DNA of 64,000 bases from Rhizobium sp. RM (GTDB lineage: Bacteria; Pseudomonadota; Alphaproteobacteria; Rhizobiales; Rhizobiaceae), in NCBI RefSeq assembly GCF_013390595.1, contig NZ_JACAWV010000008.1:310001-374000 (forward strand). Direction: 5' to 3'. The notes below the pieces were generated by a model that saw only the letters and a list, made by a program, of their open reading frames with translations, did no database searches and was not told the DNA's origin. Positions 48,199 through 55,054 of this stretch are shown here, one piece after another; position 1 is the first letter of the stretch; the number at the start of each line of letters is the position of its first letter. A program made the position numbers and the translations under genes.

Positions 48199-48412
48199 GC
48201 TTCTTGTCAAACTCCGCCAGCTCTCGGTCTAGTTCGTCTTCATCTGCTGCAGCAGGAGGGGTAAAATGCCACCGAAACGTGCCGTCTGGCAATGTGTCGA
48301 GTGCAGTGGGTATCAGGCCGTTCTTTTTGAGCGCTTCCAGCGTTGCGTTCACGTCGCTGGTGCGGACTGCTGGTCGACGGGGTTTCTTCTTTGAGGCTTC
48401 AAGGGCTGTCAT
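48185..48412 (-). CDS. Small basic phage protein upstream of int
   Basis: 75 residues: a Lys/Arg-rich N-terminus (ASKKKPRRPAVRTSDV), a short helix and DGTFRWHFTPP, then an acidic tail. Its place before int is where excisionases often lie, but I see no clear helix-turn-helix. The ATG (48410-48412) overlaps the previous stop as ATGA. Confidence 0.7.
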   Translation of the reverse strand: MTALEASKKKPRRPAVRTSDVNATLEALKKNGLIPTALDTLPDGTFRWHFTPPAAADEDELDRELAEFDKKHGYS

Positions 48413-48939
48413 CTTCCGTCCTTCCATGCGTAGAAATCCCCGCGAAGCTTTTTCCACCTCGCCGTGGCGTCCGGATCCGTGTTGAGATCGGCGCGGGAAT
48501 TGATGTTGAGGATGTTCCGGACGCGGGTTTTTACGCGTTCGTCGTCTGATGCTTCGGCCAGAGCGTGGTTCTGGATGAGATAGCGGCGGAAGTCCTGCTT
48601 ACCGCACAGCATGGCGCACTCTGCGGCGTGGTCCTTTTTCTTCTCCTGTCGCGCCGGCTGATGCTGTGCTTCAAGTCGGTGGATCTTCGTTGCCGCTGCC
48701 TCGATCAACATCACCATGGCGCGAATGTAGGTCAGCGATTTCTCGATGAGCTGGCCGTCGTGATATGGGCATGCGGGGCGGATGATGACGATCGGCGAGA
48801 TCTCGCCCGTCATGTGGTCGCGCTGGCAGATTTCCGCTTGGGATTCCGCTGAATTGTAAACCCGTTCCCATCCATCTGACACGAGTGGTAATAAATCGCG
48901 TGCCTCACGATAGGCGGATTTAGCTTCATCGAAGTTCAC
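48409..48939 (-). CDS. Unknown phage protein, helical
   Basis: 176 residues, not recognised. It is mostly helical with a long central helix (IRAMVMLIEAAATKIHRLEA) and paired Cys in AECAMLCGKQDF. It overlaps its upstream neighbour by 4 bases (ATGA), so it belongs to the early operon. Confidence 0.72.
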   Translation of the reverse strand: MNFDEAKSAYREARDLLPLVSDGWERVYNSAESQAEICQRDHMTGEISPIVIIRPACPYHDGQLIEKSLTYIRAMVMLIEAAATKIHRLEAQHQPARQEKKKDHAAECAMLCGKQDFRRYLIQNHALAEASDDERVKTRVRNILNINSRADLNTDPDATARWKKLRGDFYAWKDGR

Positions 48940-49448
48940 TCGTCACCGCCTTTCCGGGAGTCACTTACGGAGTGCCCGATCCCCTCCATCGCGGCGGCCT
49001 CTCGGATCGCTGCAACCTCAGATTCAAAAAGCCTTGGTGAATGCCAATCAGGTATGTAGAAGATCGTGTCTGGTCCGGGGTAATTCTGCCTGAAGTATGC
49101 CGCGAATGACTGTTCAGTAGCTTGATAGCGAGGACTGTTTTGGCTGAAGATTTGGAAATCGATCTCGGTCGCGATGCCGGAGCAGAGCTCTTTGAGTACC
49201 TGGTTGAAGTTGCTGGTGCGCAGGCCGTCGTGACACACATCGGAGGTAGCCACCGTTTCATCAAAATAAAACTCGTGACCGATGATGCTGACGAGCGAGA
49301 GAGTCTCGTGAGTTCCATCGAAGTTGTGTGTTACATGAACTCCCTTACTTTTAAGTACCAAAAGTAAACCCGCCACCCTGATAGGGTAGACGCGCTTGTC
49401 GTGATCTGTCTTTTTCCTGCATGTGCGGCAAAAGTTCTGGACACTCAT
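48936..49448 (-). CDS. Unknown phage protein with N-terminal Cys pair
   Basis: 170 residues starting MSVQNFCRTCRKKTDHDKRV. One C-x-x-C suggests a half zinc ribbon, and the middle is beta-rich. The start at 49446-49448 has GAGG before it; an in-frame extension upstream overlaps the clamp gene and is unlikely. No function assigned. Confidence 0.65.
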   Translation of the reverse strand: MSVQNFCRTCRKKTDHDKRVYPIRVAGLLLVLKSKGVHVTHNFDGTHETLSLVSIIGHEFYFDETVATSDVCHDGLRTSNFNQVLKELCSGIATEIDFQIFSQNSPRYQATEQSFAAYFRQNYPGPDTIFYIPDWHSPRLFESEVAAIREAAAMEGIGHSVSDSRKGGDE

Positions 49449-49456
49449 CGTCAACC

Positions 49457-49765
49457 TCAAACCCTCATCGGCATGACAAGGCGGGTCATTTCCGGATCTT
49501 GATCGGAGAGCGAAATCGGATGGCCTTTGTCGCTGAGTTTCAGGGTGATCGATCCCTGGCAGCGCTTCACCATGTCGGCCATGTAACGGCAATTGACGCC
49601 GATCTCGTCGAGGCCGTCTGGCCAGACTGACGAGGTAGATACCTTTGCCATTCCAAGCTCGGCGTTTTTCACCTCGACGTTAAGTCTGCCTGCAATGCCG
49701 TGAAGGCGGATAGCAGATCCTCGCCAGCCTCCGATGGCGGTCGCCTGTCGGATGGCTGACAGCAT
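49457..49765 (-). CDS. Sliding clamp C-terminal part, after in-frame stop
   Basis: 102 residues from an ATG directly after the TAA of the upstream clamp gene, in the same frame. The sequence is DnaN domain III: IGVNCRYMADMVKRCQGSIT and the classic end RLVMPMRV. Alone it lacks domains I and II. It is either an independent product through re-initiation (TAA-ATG), a read-through extension, or the dead tail of a nonsense-mutated clamp. Combined length with the upstream part (387 codons) equals a normal clamp. Confidence 0.85.
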   Translation of the reverse strand: MLSAIRQATAIGGWRGSAIRLHGIAGRLNVEVKNAELGMAKVSTSSVWPDGLDEIGVNCRYMADMVKRCQGSITLKLSDKGHPISLSDQDPEMTRLVMPMRV

Positions 49766-50617
49766 TTATTCCGTCCGGATCTCGACTTCATGCTGGAGAT
49801 TTTTGGGAAGAACGCGCTCAATGTCGGGGTACGTTCCGTCGATTAGCTTGCTGCGAAGTGTGATGCCTGGCGCCTTGAAGTCGAGAACCGTGTCGACGAT
49901 CTGGTTGCCCTTGGCGACGGAAAAGATCTCGATGTCGGCATTAGCAAGAAACTGCGAGATGACCGTCACAGTCTTGCGCGGGATGATGTAGGAGAACTGT
50001 GCGCCGTCTTCATTCTTGGCGTAACGGCACAGCGCAAGGCGATGTCCATCGGTGGCGGCCATACGCTTGCCATCTTCGGTTGACGCCCAGTTGACGCCGT
50101 TGAGGTAGTATCGTGTCTCCTCGGTCGAAATGCAGCCCGAGACCTTCTTCAATGCCTGGGCGAAATGGCCGTTGGTGAATTTCTCGACGATGCCTGCGCG
50201 ATCACCGTGAATAACCGGGAAATCAGCGGCGTCGATTGTCTGGATCTCGTAAGACGCGACGCCGGCTGTGATGATGGCGCTGTGCTTGATGCTCGTTGCG
50301 CCCGTTTTCGGATTGGTCTCATCCGATTTGGTTGGCTCGATACGAACGCAACCGGTTCCAGCAGCGCCAGCGATCGCGGCGAGGTGACGAGCTGGGACGC
50401 AAAGCGCCCATTTACCTGCGCCGTCTATGTCGTCAACATTGATGATGGCGTGCAGATCAAGATCGGTCGCTTCGACAAGCAGTCCCTTGTTGCTGTAGGT
50501 CAGGCGCACGTCGTTCAACACGGGGATGGTGTTGCGGACTTCAATGATCGCGTTGGCCAATTTAAGCGCCGACGTAAGAGCCTTGGCTTCGACTTCAACG
50601 AAATTTACGGTTTCCAT
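49766..50617 (-). CDS. DNA polymerase III beta sliding clamp-like protein, truncated
   Basis: 283-residue phage clamp starting METVNFVEVEAKALTSALKL. DnaN features are clear: ATDLDLHAIINV (domain I), MAATDGHRLALCRY and IDGTYPDIERVLPK (domains II-III). It stops at TAA (49766-49768) inside domain III, where the next codon is ATG and the remaining domain continues in frame. A clamp without the end of domain III should not form a closed ring. Phage clamps tether replicative polymerase, so the break is either inactivating or a designed split. AAGG precedes the ATG. Confidence 0.85.
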   Translation of the reverse strand: METVNFVEVEAKALTSALKLANAIIEVRNTIPVLNDVRLTYSNKGLLVEATDLDLHAIINVDDIDGAGKWALCVPARHLAAIAGAAGTGCVRIEPTKSDETNPKTGATSIKHSAIITAGVASYEIQTIDAADFPVIHGDRAGIVEKFTNGHFAQALKKVSGCISTEETRYYLNGVNWASTEDGKRMAATDGHRLALCRYAKNEDGAQFSYIIPRKTVTVISQFLANADIEIFSVAKGNQIVDTVLDFKAPGITLRSKLIDGTYPDIERVLPKNLQHEVEIRTE

Positions 50618-50642
50618 CTTCTCGAACCTTCGCAGTGATTGG

Positions 50643-51059
50643 TTAAAGGGCTTCGTTGCCGCATTCTGAGGAGCGATCGTGTTCGATTGCCCTCGCAGGA
50701 TCGGTCGTGCGCCAATCGGGCCAGATGCGGGCCTCGTTGACCTCGTGCTTGCCGTGGATCTCGGCAATAATCTGAGCGGGTGTATGTCCTTGGCGAACAA
50801 GCCCGTTGATGCCGAGGAGGATGATGTCGACCCACTCTTTCGGGTCGTTCGGATTTGCCTCGATCTCACGGCATTCCTTGCGAATGTGATCGAGCGTTCC
50901 GGCTGTCCGCATTCCCGGTCCGAAGGTGCGAAGGTTCCATTCCGCAAAACCGGCGATCCAATCTTCGTCGATCGACGGCGTCGCGGCTGCGAGTTTTCCT
51001 GCCTTGAAGCCTTTTTTGTAAGCCAGCTCGCGCCGCTCTCTGTCTCTCATGCCCATCAT
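50643..51059 (-). CDS. dATP/dGTP pyrophosphohydrolase family (PF04447, MazZ-like)
   Basis: 138 residues with the helical nucleotide-pyrophosphatase core: TLDHIRKECREIEANPNDPK (Mg-binding E-x-x-E) then EWVDIILLGINGLVRQGHTP, ending NEARIWPDWRT. The family includes phage MazZ, which hydrolyses dGTP/dATP in phages that use 2-aminoadenine DNA. No PurZ is seen in this window, so control of nucleotide pools is the safe reading. The ATG (51057-51059) overlaps the upstream stop. Confidence 0.8.
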   Translation of the reverse strand: MMGMRDRERRELAYKKGFKAGKLAAATPSIDEDWIAGFAEWNLRTFGPGMRTAGTLDHIRKECREIEANPNDPKEWVDIILLGINGLVRQGHTPAQIIAEIHGKHEVNEARIWPDWRTTDPARAIEHDRSSECGNEAL

Positions 51060-51991
51060 GCTGCCCTTTCGATTTCGGGGAATGCGTTGTGCTCGACGCC
51101 GTCGAGGGTGCGGCCTGATTTGCGCTTGCCGACGCGGACAGCGCCGCAACCGCTCGGCCATTCGCTCTCGTCGAACCAGTGCGTATCGGGATTGCGGCGC
51201 AGTGAAACTTTCACGCTCGGCTCGTCAGGCTCGAACAGCGTCATGTCGCCGTGATCTTCAAAAATACCGGTCGCCCATTCGCCGTTCTGCTTGTGGTGAA
51301 ACGGTCGGTCGGCGTCGGCTGCGGCGTCGCGGATCATCCGAAACCATTCCGGATGGGTAGGGCGGGCCTTGTGTGCGCCCTGGTCGGTTTCGCCGCCGGT
51401 AATGAGCCAATCCGGCAGGACGCAATGGTCAAAACGGATTGGTCCCAGCAAAGGCTCAAAGCTGACGAATGTGAAAATCGGACGTGTTGCGACCTTCGCA
51501 AGCTCCAGCTTGGACCAGTCACGACGCCATTCCTGCTGATTGCAGACGGTCGCGCCAATGGCGACGTTGCGAGGCAGTGCCGTGCCGCCATGTGCGGGGT
51601 TGGTCATTCTCTCCACGTTGCCAATGCGCTTGGTTAGCAACAACCAGATCAGGAACGGGGTGTCGTCTATCAGTCGGAAAAAGCGCTCCCGCCACGCGGC
51701 AGGAACGAAGTTGTCGAACGGATCGCAAAGCGACGGAAACACGAAAGGCGGTCGCTGCGCGTCAGCTTTCGCGGCCTTACGGTTCCAGCCAAGCGGCTTC
51801 TTCCAATAGCTTTCCGACATGAGGCTACGCGTGCCTTCACCATATCCCGGCGCGCCCCACTCGGCGCGATGCATGCGCGTGTCCATGAGCTGCGCGGCAT
51901 AACATCCGTCGCATGCGGGGCTGATGCGTGTGCAGCCGGTCCACGGCGACCAGGTGTAGTCGGTCCAAGAGATCGCGGTCGTTTCAGCCAT
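51056..51991 (-). CDS. Phage Gp37/Gp68 family protein (DUF5131)
   Basis: 311 residues, start MAETTAISWTDYTWSPWTGC. The family's three-Cys motif is present as CTRISPACDGCYA, followed by a TIM-barrel-like pattern (FVFPSLCDPFD, FLIWLLLTKR, VSFEPLLGPI, WLITGGETDQGA). DUF5131 resembles radical-SAM enzymes but with altered Cys spacing; its activity is not known to me. It lies directly before the PF04447 gene with a 4-base overlap. Confidence 0.85.
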   Translation of the reverse strand: MAETTAISWTDYTWSPWTGCTRISPACDGCYAAQLMDTRMHRAEWGAPGYGEGTRSLMSESYWKKPLGWNRKAAKADAQRPPFVFPSLCDPFDNFVPAAWRERFFRLIDDTPFLIWLLLTKRIGNVERMTNPAHGGTALPRNVAIGATVCNQQEWRRDWSKLELAKVATRPIFTFVSFEPLLGPIRFDHCVLPDWLITGGETDQGAHKARPTHPEWFRMIRDAAADADRPFHHKQNGEWATGIFEDHGDMTLFEPDEPSVKVSLRRNPDTHWFDESEWPSGCGAVRVGKRKSGRTLDGVEHNAFPEIERAA

Positions 51992-52274
51992 GGGGATTTT
52001 CCAACGCCAATGCGTAGATCTTCGGGCACGGCAGGGTGATGCTGCTTGCGTGCTTTCGGATGACGATCGTTCCGAAGTTGAACCGTGCCTCACGGTAGGT
52101 CTTGCCGGTCATCGGAACTTTGACCCTCAGACGGGTAAAGCGCGCGGTCACCTGTTTGACGTTGACGCCGTAGTAGTCGGCGATCTGGACGCGCCCCATG
52201 CCGGTGTTGGCGCACTGCAGAAGCCCGACGTTGTTTGGCAGCTTGGCGCGACCTGGTGCGTTGTTCTGCTTCAT
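51984..52274 (-). CDS. Small phage protein with possible DNA-binding helix
   Basis: 96 residues. MGRVQIADYYGVNVKQVTAR looks like a helix-turn-helix, so a regulator is possible. It overlaps the DUF5131 start by 8 bases. Start 52272-52274 is preceded by TGGGG. Confidence 0.65.
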   Translation of the reverse strand: MKQNNAPGRAKLPNNVGLLQCANTGMGRVQIADYYGVNVKQVTARFTRLRVKVPMTGKTYREARFNFGTIVIRKHASSITLPCPKIYALALENPHG

Positions 52275-52275
52275 G

Positions 52276-52380
52276 TCACGCACCCCAGATCAGGAGGCCA
52301 GCCAGCAGCGCGACGGCGAAGAACATACCGACGCAGGTCTGAATGGTGCGCGCCTCGTGTACGATTGCGGCCTTAGTCAT
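52276..52380 (-). CDS. 34-residue single-pass membrane protein
   Basis: MTKAAIVHEARTIQTC, then one hydrophobic helix (VGMFFAVALLAGLLIW) and stop. It overlaps the upstream gene's stop (ATG ACT AA) and ends one base before the next start, so it fits the tightly packed operon. Function unknown. Confidence 0.65.
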   Translation of the reverse strand: MTKAAIVHEARTIQTCVGMFFAVALLAGLLIWGA

Positions 52381-52723
52381 TGTTCATGCTCCCGTTGACC
52401 TGGAGCCACTGACGCAGGGCGCGCATAAGATCGCGGTCGCGGTTGCTGGCTCCGGAAATGTTGATGATGGGCAAGGCGGCGCGCAGGATGGATTCCAGCG
52501 TATCGCCAACCATGGTTGCGTCGTGGTCCGGCAGGTTTCGGCCTATGGTCACGACCTCGAAGGCGTGGGCGATATCGGCCTGTGCGCCGATAAGCTGTGT
52601 GTTCGCCTTTGCGAGTTGACGCTCGATGTAGGCGTCGCCTTCCGACTTGGTTGCGGTCGCATTTGAAAACACGAGGCGTACGGGCGGGCGGCGCTGCTGC
52701 AGGATGTTGATCTCCGCGCTCAT
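52373..52723 (-). CDS. Unknown phage protein
   Basis: 116 residues starting MSAEINILQQRRPPVRL, helical afterwards (YIERQLAKANTQLIGAQADI). GGGAGGGA is before the ATG, and the ATG overlaps the upstream stop (ATGA). No family recognised. Confidence 0.68.
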   Translation of the reverse strand: MSAEINILQQRRPPVRLVFSNATATKSEGDAYIERQLAKANTQLIGAQADIAHAFEVVTIGRNLPDHDATMVGDTLESILRAALPIINISGASNRDRDLMRALRQWLQVNGSMNND

Positions 52724-52896
52724 TGCCAGATCCCTCCCTGATTGCGCAGGTCGACGACTTGCACAGCGGGTGCCGTGGGACGGAAGTGCGCGAGGGTGAT
52801 AACCACGATCTCGATTGCGCAAAGCGCCTCGATGTCGGAGCGCATTGCCTCACTGGCGGCATCCATGCGGAAGCGGACAAAGAGAATACGGATCAT
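52720..52896 (-). CDS. Small phage protein, 58 residues
   Basis: MIRILFVRFRMDAASEAM begins a short alpha/beta protein ending QVVDLRNQGGIWQ. It is held by ATGA overlaps on both sides. Function unknown. Confidence 0.6.
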   Translation of the reverse strand: MIRILFVRFRMDAASEAMRSDIEALCAIEIVVITLAHFRPTAPAVQVVDLRNQGGIWQ

Positions 52897-53093
52897 GTGC
52901 GCGCGTCCTTCGCCAGGTGGCGCTCGTATTCGACGACGCGGGAACCGCAGATCGACGCGGCCATGAACAACGCAAGAAAGGCAACAGCAGTCACGCTGAT
53001 GACAATCGTGCGGCACAGTGGCATCGGCTGCGCCTTGTGAAAGGTGCCGAGGTTTTTACAGGTTAGCGGGTAAGTGGGGGATATCTGGGTCAC
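52893..53093 (-). CDS. Small phage membrane protein
   Basis: 66 residues with one membrane helix (TIVISVTAVAFLALFMAASI). I chose GTG at 53091-53093 because GGATGGAG lies 6 bases upstream, the same leader as the next gene upstream; the ATG at 53103-53105 would sit inside that ribosome binding site. Confidence 0.6.
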   Translation of the reverse strand: MTQISPTYPLTCKNLGTFHKAQPMPLCRTIVISVTAVAFLALFMAASICGSRVVEYERHLAKDART

Positions 53094-53152
53094 GTTGGCC
53101 TCCATCCGTTCGGGAAACCGCCTCCGCAGAGACGGAAACCGGAACGGGTGAT

Positions 53153-53335
53153 TCAGGCCGCTTCCAAATGCGCGTCGTCGTTCGCCTTCATGCGTGCCTT
53201 TTCGTGCAGGCGGTCGATATCGGCGGTCGGAAAATAGAGATTGAGCTGCTCACGGGTGCAGCCTTCGCCAAACCGGCGCATCGCTGCGGCCATGGCGTTG
53301 ATCTTTTCATTGTCGTTCATCGCACTGACGTTCAT
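53153..53335 (-). CDS. First gene of the leftward early operon, small protein
   Basis: 60 residues: MNVSAMNDNEKINAMAAAM, then RRFGEGCTREQLNLYF and a polar tail. A helix-turn-helix-like segment (CTREQLNLYFPTADIDRLH) is possible. The start at 53333-53335 is preferred over 53347 because GGATGGAG lies 6 bases before it. It follows the promoter with three operators. Confidence 0.62.
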   Translation of the reverse strand: MNVSAMNDNEKINAMAAAMRRFGEGCTREQLNLYFPTADIDRLHEKARMKANDDAHLEAA

Positions 53336-53360
53336 GTCGGTCTCCATCCGTTGAGGGGTG

Positions 53361-53406
53361 GACCGGACGGCGCGAGGCTGGTGGGGGTAGGGGTCGCCGT
53401 CCGGTC
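53361..53406 (-). repeat. 12-bp inverted repeat in the early operon leader
   Basis: GACCGGACGGCG (53361-53372) and CGCCGTCCGGTC (53395-53406) are exact reverse complements with a 22-base loop, transcribed in the leader between the promoter and the first gene. It could be an attenuator or an antitermination signal. Confidence 0.65.
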
Positions 53407-53451
53407 TTCTTCCAGATTGTCCAAGCCGTTAGGTTTTCGGCTTGAATGGAG

Positions 53452-53506
53452 CGTAAAATAATACGTATTAAATTACGTCGTCAATGGGGGTGCGTATAAA
53501 AATACG
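53452..53506 (-). promoter_or_regulatory. Leftward early promoter with three repressor operators
   Basis: Three exact CGTA-N6-TACG palindromes: 53452-53465, 53464-53477, 53493-53506. The minus-strand promoter is -35 TTGACG (53484-53479), 17-base spacer and -10 TTATTT (53461-53456). One operator overlaps the -10, one lies in the spacer and one just upstream. The same operator occurs at the repressor/Cro switch. Confidence 0.78.
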
Positions 53507-53528
53507 CCATAGCGGGCGTGACAATACG

Positions 53529-53551
53529 CATCGCCTCCCTGGGGAGCGATG
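53529..53551. terminator. Hairpin between the repressor operon and the early promoter
   Basis: CATCGC (53529-53534) pairs with GCGATG (53546-53551), with TCCC/GGGA inside and TTTT after it on the + strand. It likely separates the repressor transcript from the early promoter. Confidence 0.5.
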
Positions 53552-53588
53552 TTTTCGTTGGGGTTTTAGGCCGAATCGATTGGTTGTT

Positions 53589-53918
53589 TTATTTTACGGA
53601 GAGGTCGCCAGCGTTCCACTGTGCAAGCAGTTTCTTTGATTTGTGGCTTCTGAACTGAATGTCAACGAGGACTTTGTTCGGGCCAACGATCGCGCACTGC
53701 AGATTCTTGGCGATTCCAACCTTCGCGTCATAGCTGCTGTTGGAGTACGCGTTTTCGTCGACGATCACGACGATAGCTCCGCCATCGTTTGCGAGTGTCT
53801 TAATAAGACCGAGGCGCTGCCCTTCGACAATCTTCTCCTGACACGCTTCCTGTTCCAGCGCAAAGGCAGGATGCGCGAAAGCGCATAGGGTTAGGAAGGC
53901 TGCGATGGTGTGCTTCAT
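53589..53918 (-). CDS. Secreted small protein downstream of the repressor (lysogeny gene)
   Basis: 109 residues starting with a signal peptide (MKHTIAAFLTLCAFAHPAFA, cut near AFA-LEQ). The mature part has two Cys and a short beta-rich domain. It begins 15 bases after the repressor stop on the same strand, so it should be made in the lysogen, the position of lambda rexAB. Superinfection exclusion is a reasonable but untested guess. Confidence 0.7.
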   Translation of the reverse strand: MKHTIAAFLTLCAFAHPAFALEQEACQEKIVEGQRLGLIKTLANDGGAIVVIVDENAYSNSSYDAKVGIAKNLQCAIVGPNKVLVDIQFRSHKSKKLLAQWNAGDLSVK

Positions 53919-53933
53919 TGCCGTTGTGACCCG

Positions 53934-54617
53934 CTAGACTCCAAACAATTCGTTTGTCGTGAGTACTTTGTGAACGCTGACAATTGTCTCGCGAGATATT
54001 TGCACCTCTGCGAGTGGATTGTGCTTCTTGATGATGACGAATTTTTCTGTGCGCTTCAGGTAGATGCCAAGCGTGCCTTCGAACCCGTCTTCTTCGATGT
54101 TGCGGCACTGAATAATGACCGCATCGCCTGCTCTTGGCGGCTTATTTGGGTGGACGTAAATCAGATCCCCTGGGAAATACTGTGGTTCCATCGAAGTTCC
54201 CTCGACAAAGAGAGAGTAAATCCCTTTCGCTCCCATTAGGGCGGGAGGTCGTCTTACGTAATCAACCGGTCCAGGCATTAACTGAAAAGCACCCCTTGAG
54301 TGAGATCCTGCGGCCGTTCCCATGACCGGAACGTCGTTTGGCATAAAATCCCTTCTAGGGACAGGGATGTCTGTTTCGGATGTGTTCGGAACAGCGCGAG
54401 CAACTTGAGAATCGGATTGGCCTGTTAGCCATTCTGGAGTTGTCTCAAGTGCGATTGCAAGCTTAGCGATTGTGTCTATGCGGGGATTTTTCGTGCTTCC
54501 GTCTAGGATCTTTCTCAACGTCTCTTTGGCGCCCGTAGCCTCAAGAGAGACGCGCTGCACGGCTTTCCCCAGCTCGGAAAGTCTCTGATTAATTCGGTTT
54601 ATCAATACGTTGCTCAT
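53934..54617 (-). CDS. Prophage repressor, XRE helix-turn-helix plus S24 peptidase
   Basis: CI/LexA-type repressor of 227 residues. An N-terminal DNA-binding domain (about 5-65, ending TPEWLTGQS) is joined by a hinge to a self-cleaving domain: Ser142 in VEGTSMEPQYFPGDL, Lys188 in GIYLKRTEK, probable cleavage at Ala103-Gly104 (MGTAAGS). DNA damage through RecA should trigger induction. A TATAAT -10 (54630-54625) ends 7 bases before the ATG, so the mRNA is probably leaderless. An operator overlaps that -10, implying autoregulation. Confidence 0.93.
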   Translation of the reverse strand: MSNVLINRINQRLSELGKAVQRVSLEATGAKETLRKILDGSTKNPRIDTIAKLAIALETTPEWLTGQSDSQVARAVPNTSETDIPVPRRDFMPNDVPVMGTAAGSHSRGAFQLMPGPVDYVRRPPALMGAKGIYSLFVEGTSMEPQYFPGDLIYVHPNKPPRAGDAVIIQCRNIEEDGFEGTLGIYLKRTEKFVIIKKHNPLAEVQISRETIVSVHKVLTTNELFGV

Positions 54618-54621
54618 GTTG

Positions 54622-54714
54622 CGTATTATATGACGCGCAAAGCGCCACCCAAAGAGTAATAAAATACGTTGACAAGGCGTAATTAAATACGCATTTTCCG
54701 CGTATGACCTTACG
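54622..54714. promoter_or_regulatory. Repressor/Cro switch with four operators and divergent leaderless promoters
   Basis: CGTA-N6-TACG sites: 54622-54635 (one mismatch, GACG), 54655-54668 (one mismatch, AGTA), 54678-54691 (exact), 54701-54714 (exact, over the Cro-like start codon). Rightward promoter: TTGACA 54669-54674, 17-base spacer, CATTTT 54692-54697, start codon at 54704. Leftward promoter: TATAAT at 54630-54625, start codon at 54617. Confidence 0.8.
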
Positions 54715-54955
54715 AGAACAGTTGATCACACTCGCTGACTGCTACTGCCGCTTCACTGGCAGATCGGAATCGCGCGTCTCGACGCAAGTTTTCTCGGGGG
54801 GCAAGCGCCTTCAGCAGATCCGTGAGGGGGGAGACATAGGCACTGTTGGTTTTGAGCGCGCAATGCAGTGGTTCTCGACCAACTGGCCAAAGGAGTCTGG
54901 CTGGCCGGACAATATCCCACGGCCTAACACTAATGACGATTTGGAGGCCGTTTGA
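54704..54955 (+). CDS. Cro-like phage regulator
   Basis: 83 residues, MTLREQLITLADCYCRF then SRVSTQVFSGGKRLQQIREG, a helical pattern compatible with a small helix-turn-helix protein, and FERAMQWFSTNWP. It is first in the rightward operon, opposite the repressor. No ribosome binding site exists and the -10 is 7 bases away, so translation is probably leaderless. It is called Cro-like mainly by position. Confidence 0.72.
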   Translation: MTLREQLITLADCYCRFTGRSESRVSTQVFSGGKRLQQIREGGDIGTVGFERAMQWFSTNWPKESGWPDNIPRPNTNDDLEAV

Positions 54956-54978
54956 TGCTTGGCCTCTCACATTTTCAA

Positions 54979-55054
54979 CGCAGCGTGGGGAAGTGGTCAT
55001 CCCGCGTGGTTCATACCCACGATGTCGCAGGTTCAAATCCTGCCGCTGCAACCA
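54979..55054 (+). tRNA. Phage tRNA(CAT) with initiator features
   Basis: 76-base cloverleaf: acceptor CGCAGCG (54979-54985) with CGCTGCA (55044-55050) leaving an unpaired C1-A72, D-stem GGGA/TCCC with purine 11 and pyrimidine 24, A14, G18-G19 and A21 in place, anticodon arm CGTGG-TTCATAC-CCACG with anticodon CAT, T-arm GCAGG-TTCAAAT-CCTGC, discriminator A and encoded CCA. C1-A72 mismatch and R11-Y24 are hallmarks of bacterial initiator tRNA. Only two of the usual three G-C pairs close the anticodon stem (T-A at 29-41). Confidence 0.85.

Noticed and set aside
50165-50638. 157-codon + strand frame opposite the clamp gene
   Set aside because: Shadow of the clamp; no start signal and no similarity.
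53361-53406. Leader inverted repeat read as a CRISPR-like or insertion-sequence end
   Set aside because: Only one pair of arms, no target duplication and no spacer pattern. I saw no CRISPR array or insertion sequence anywhere in the window.
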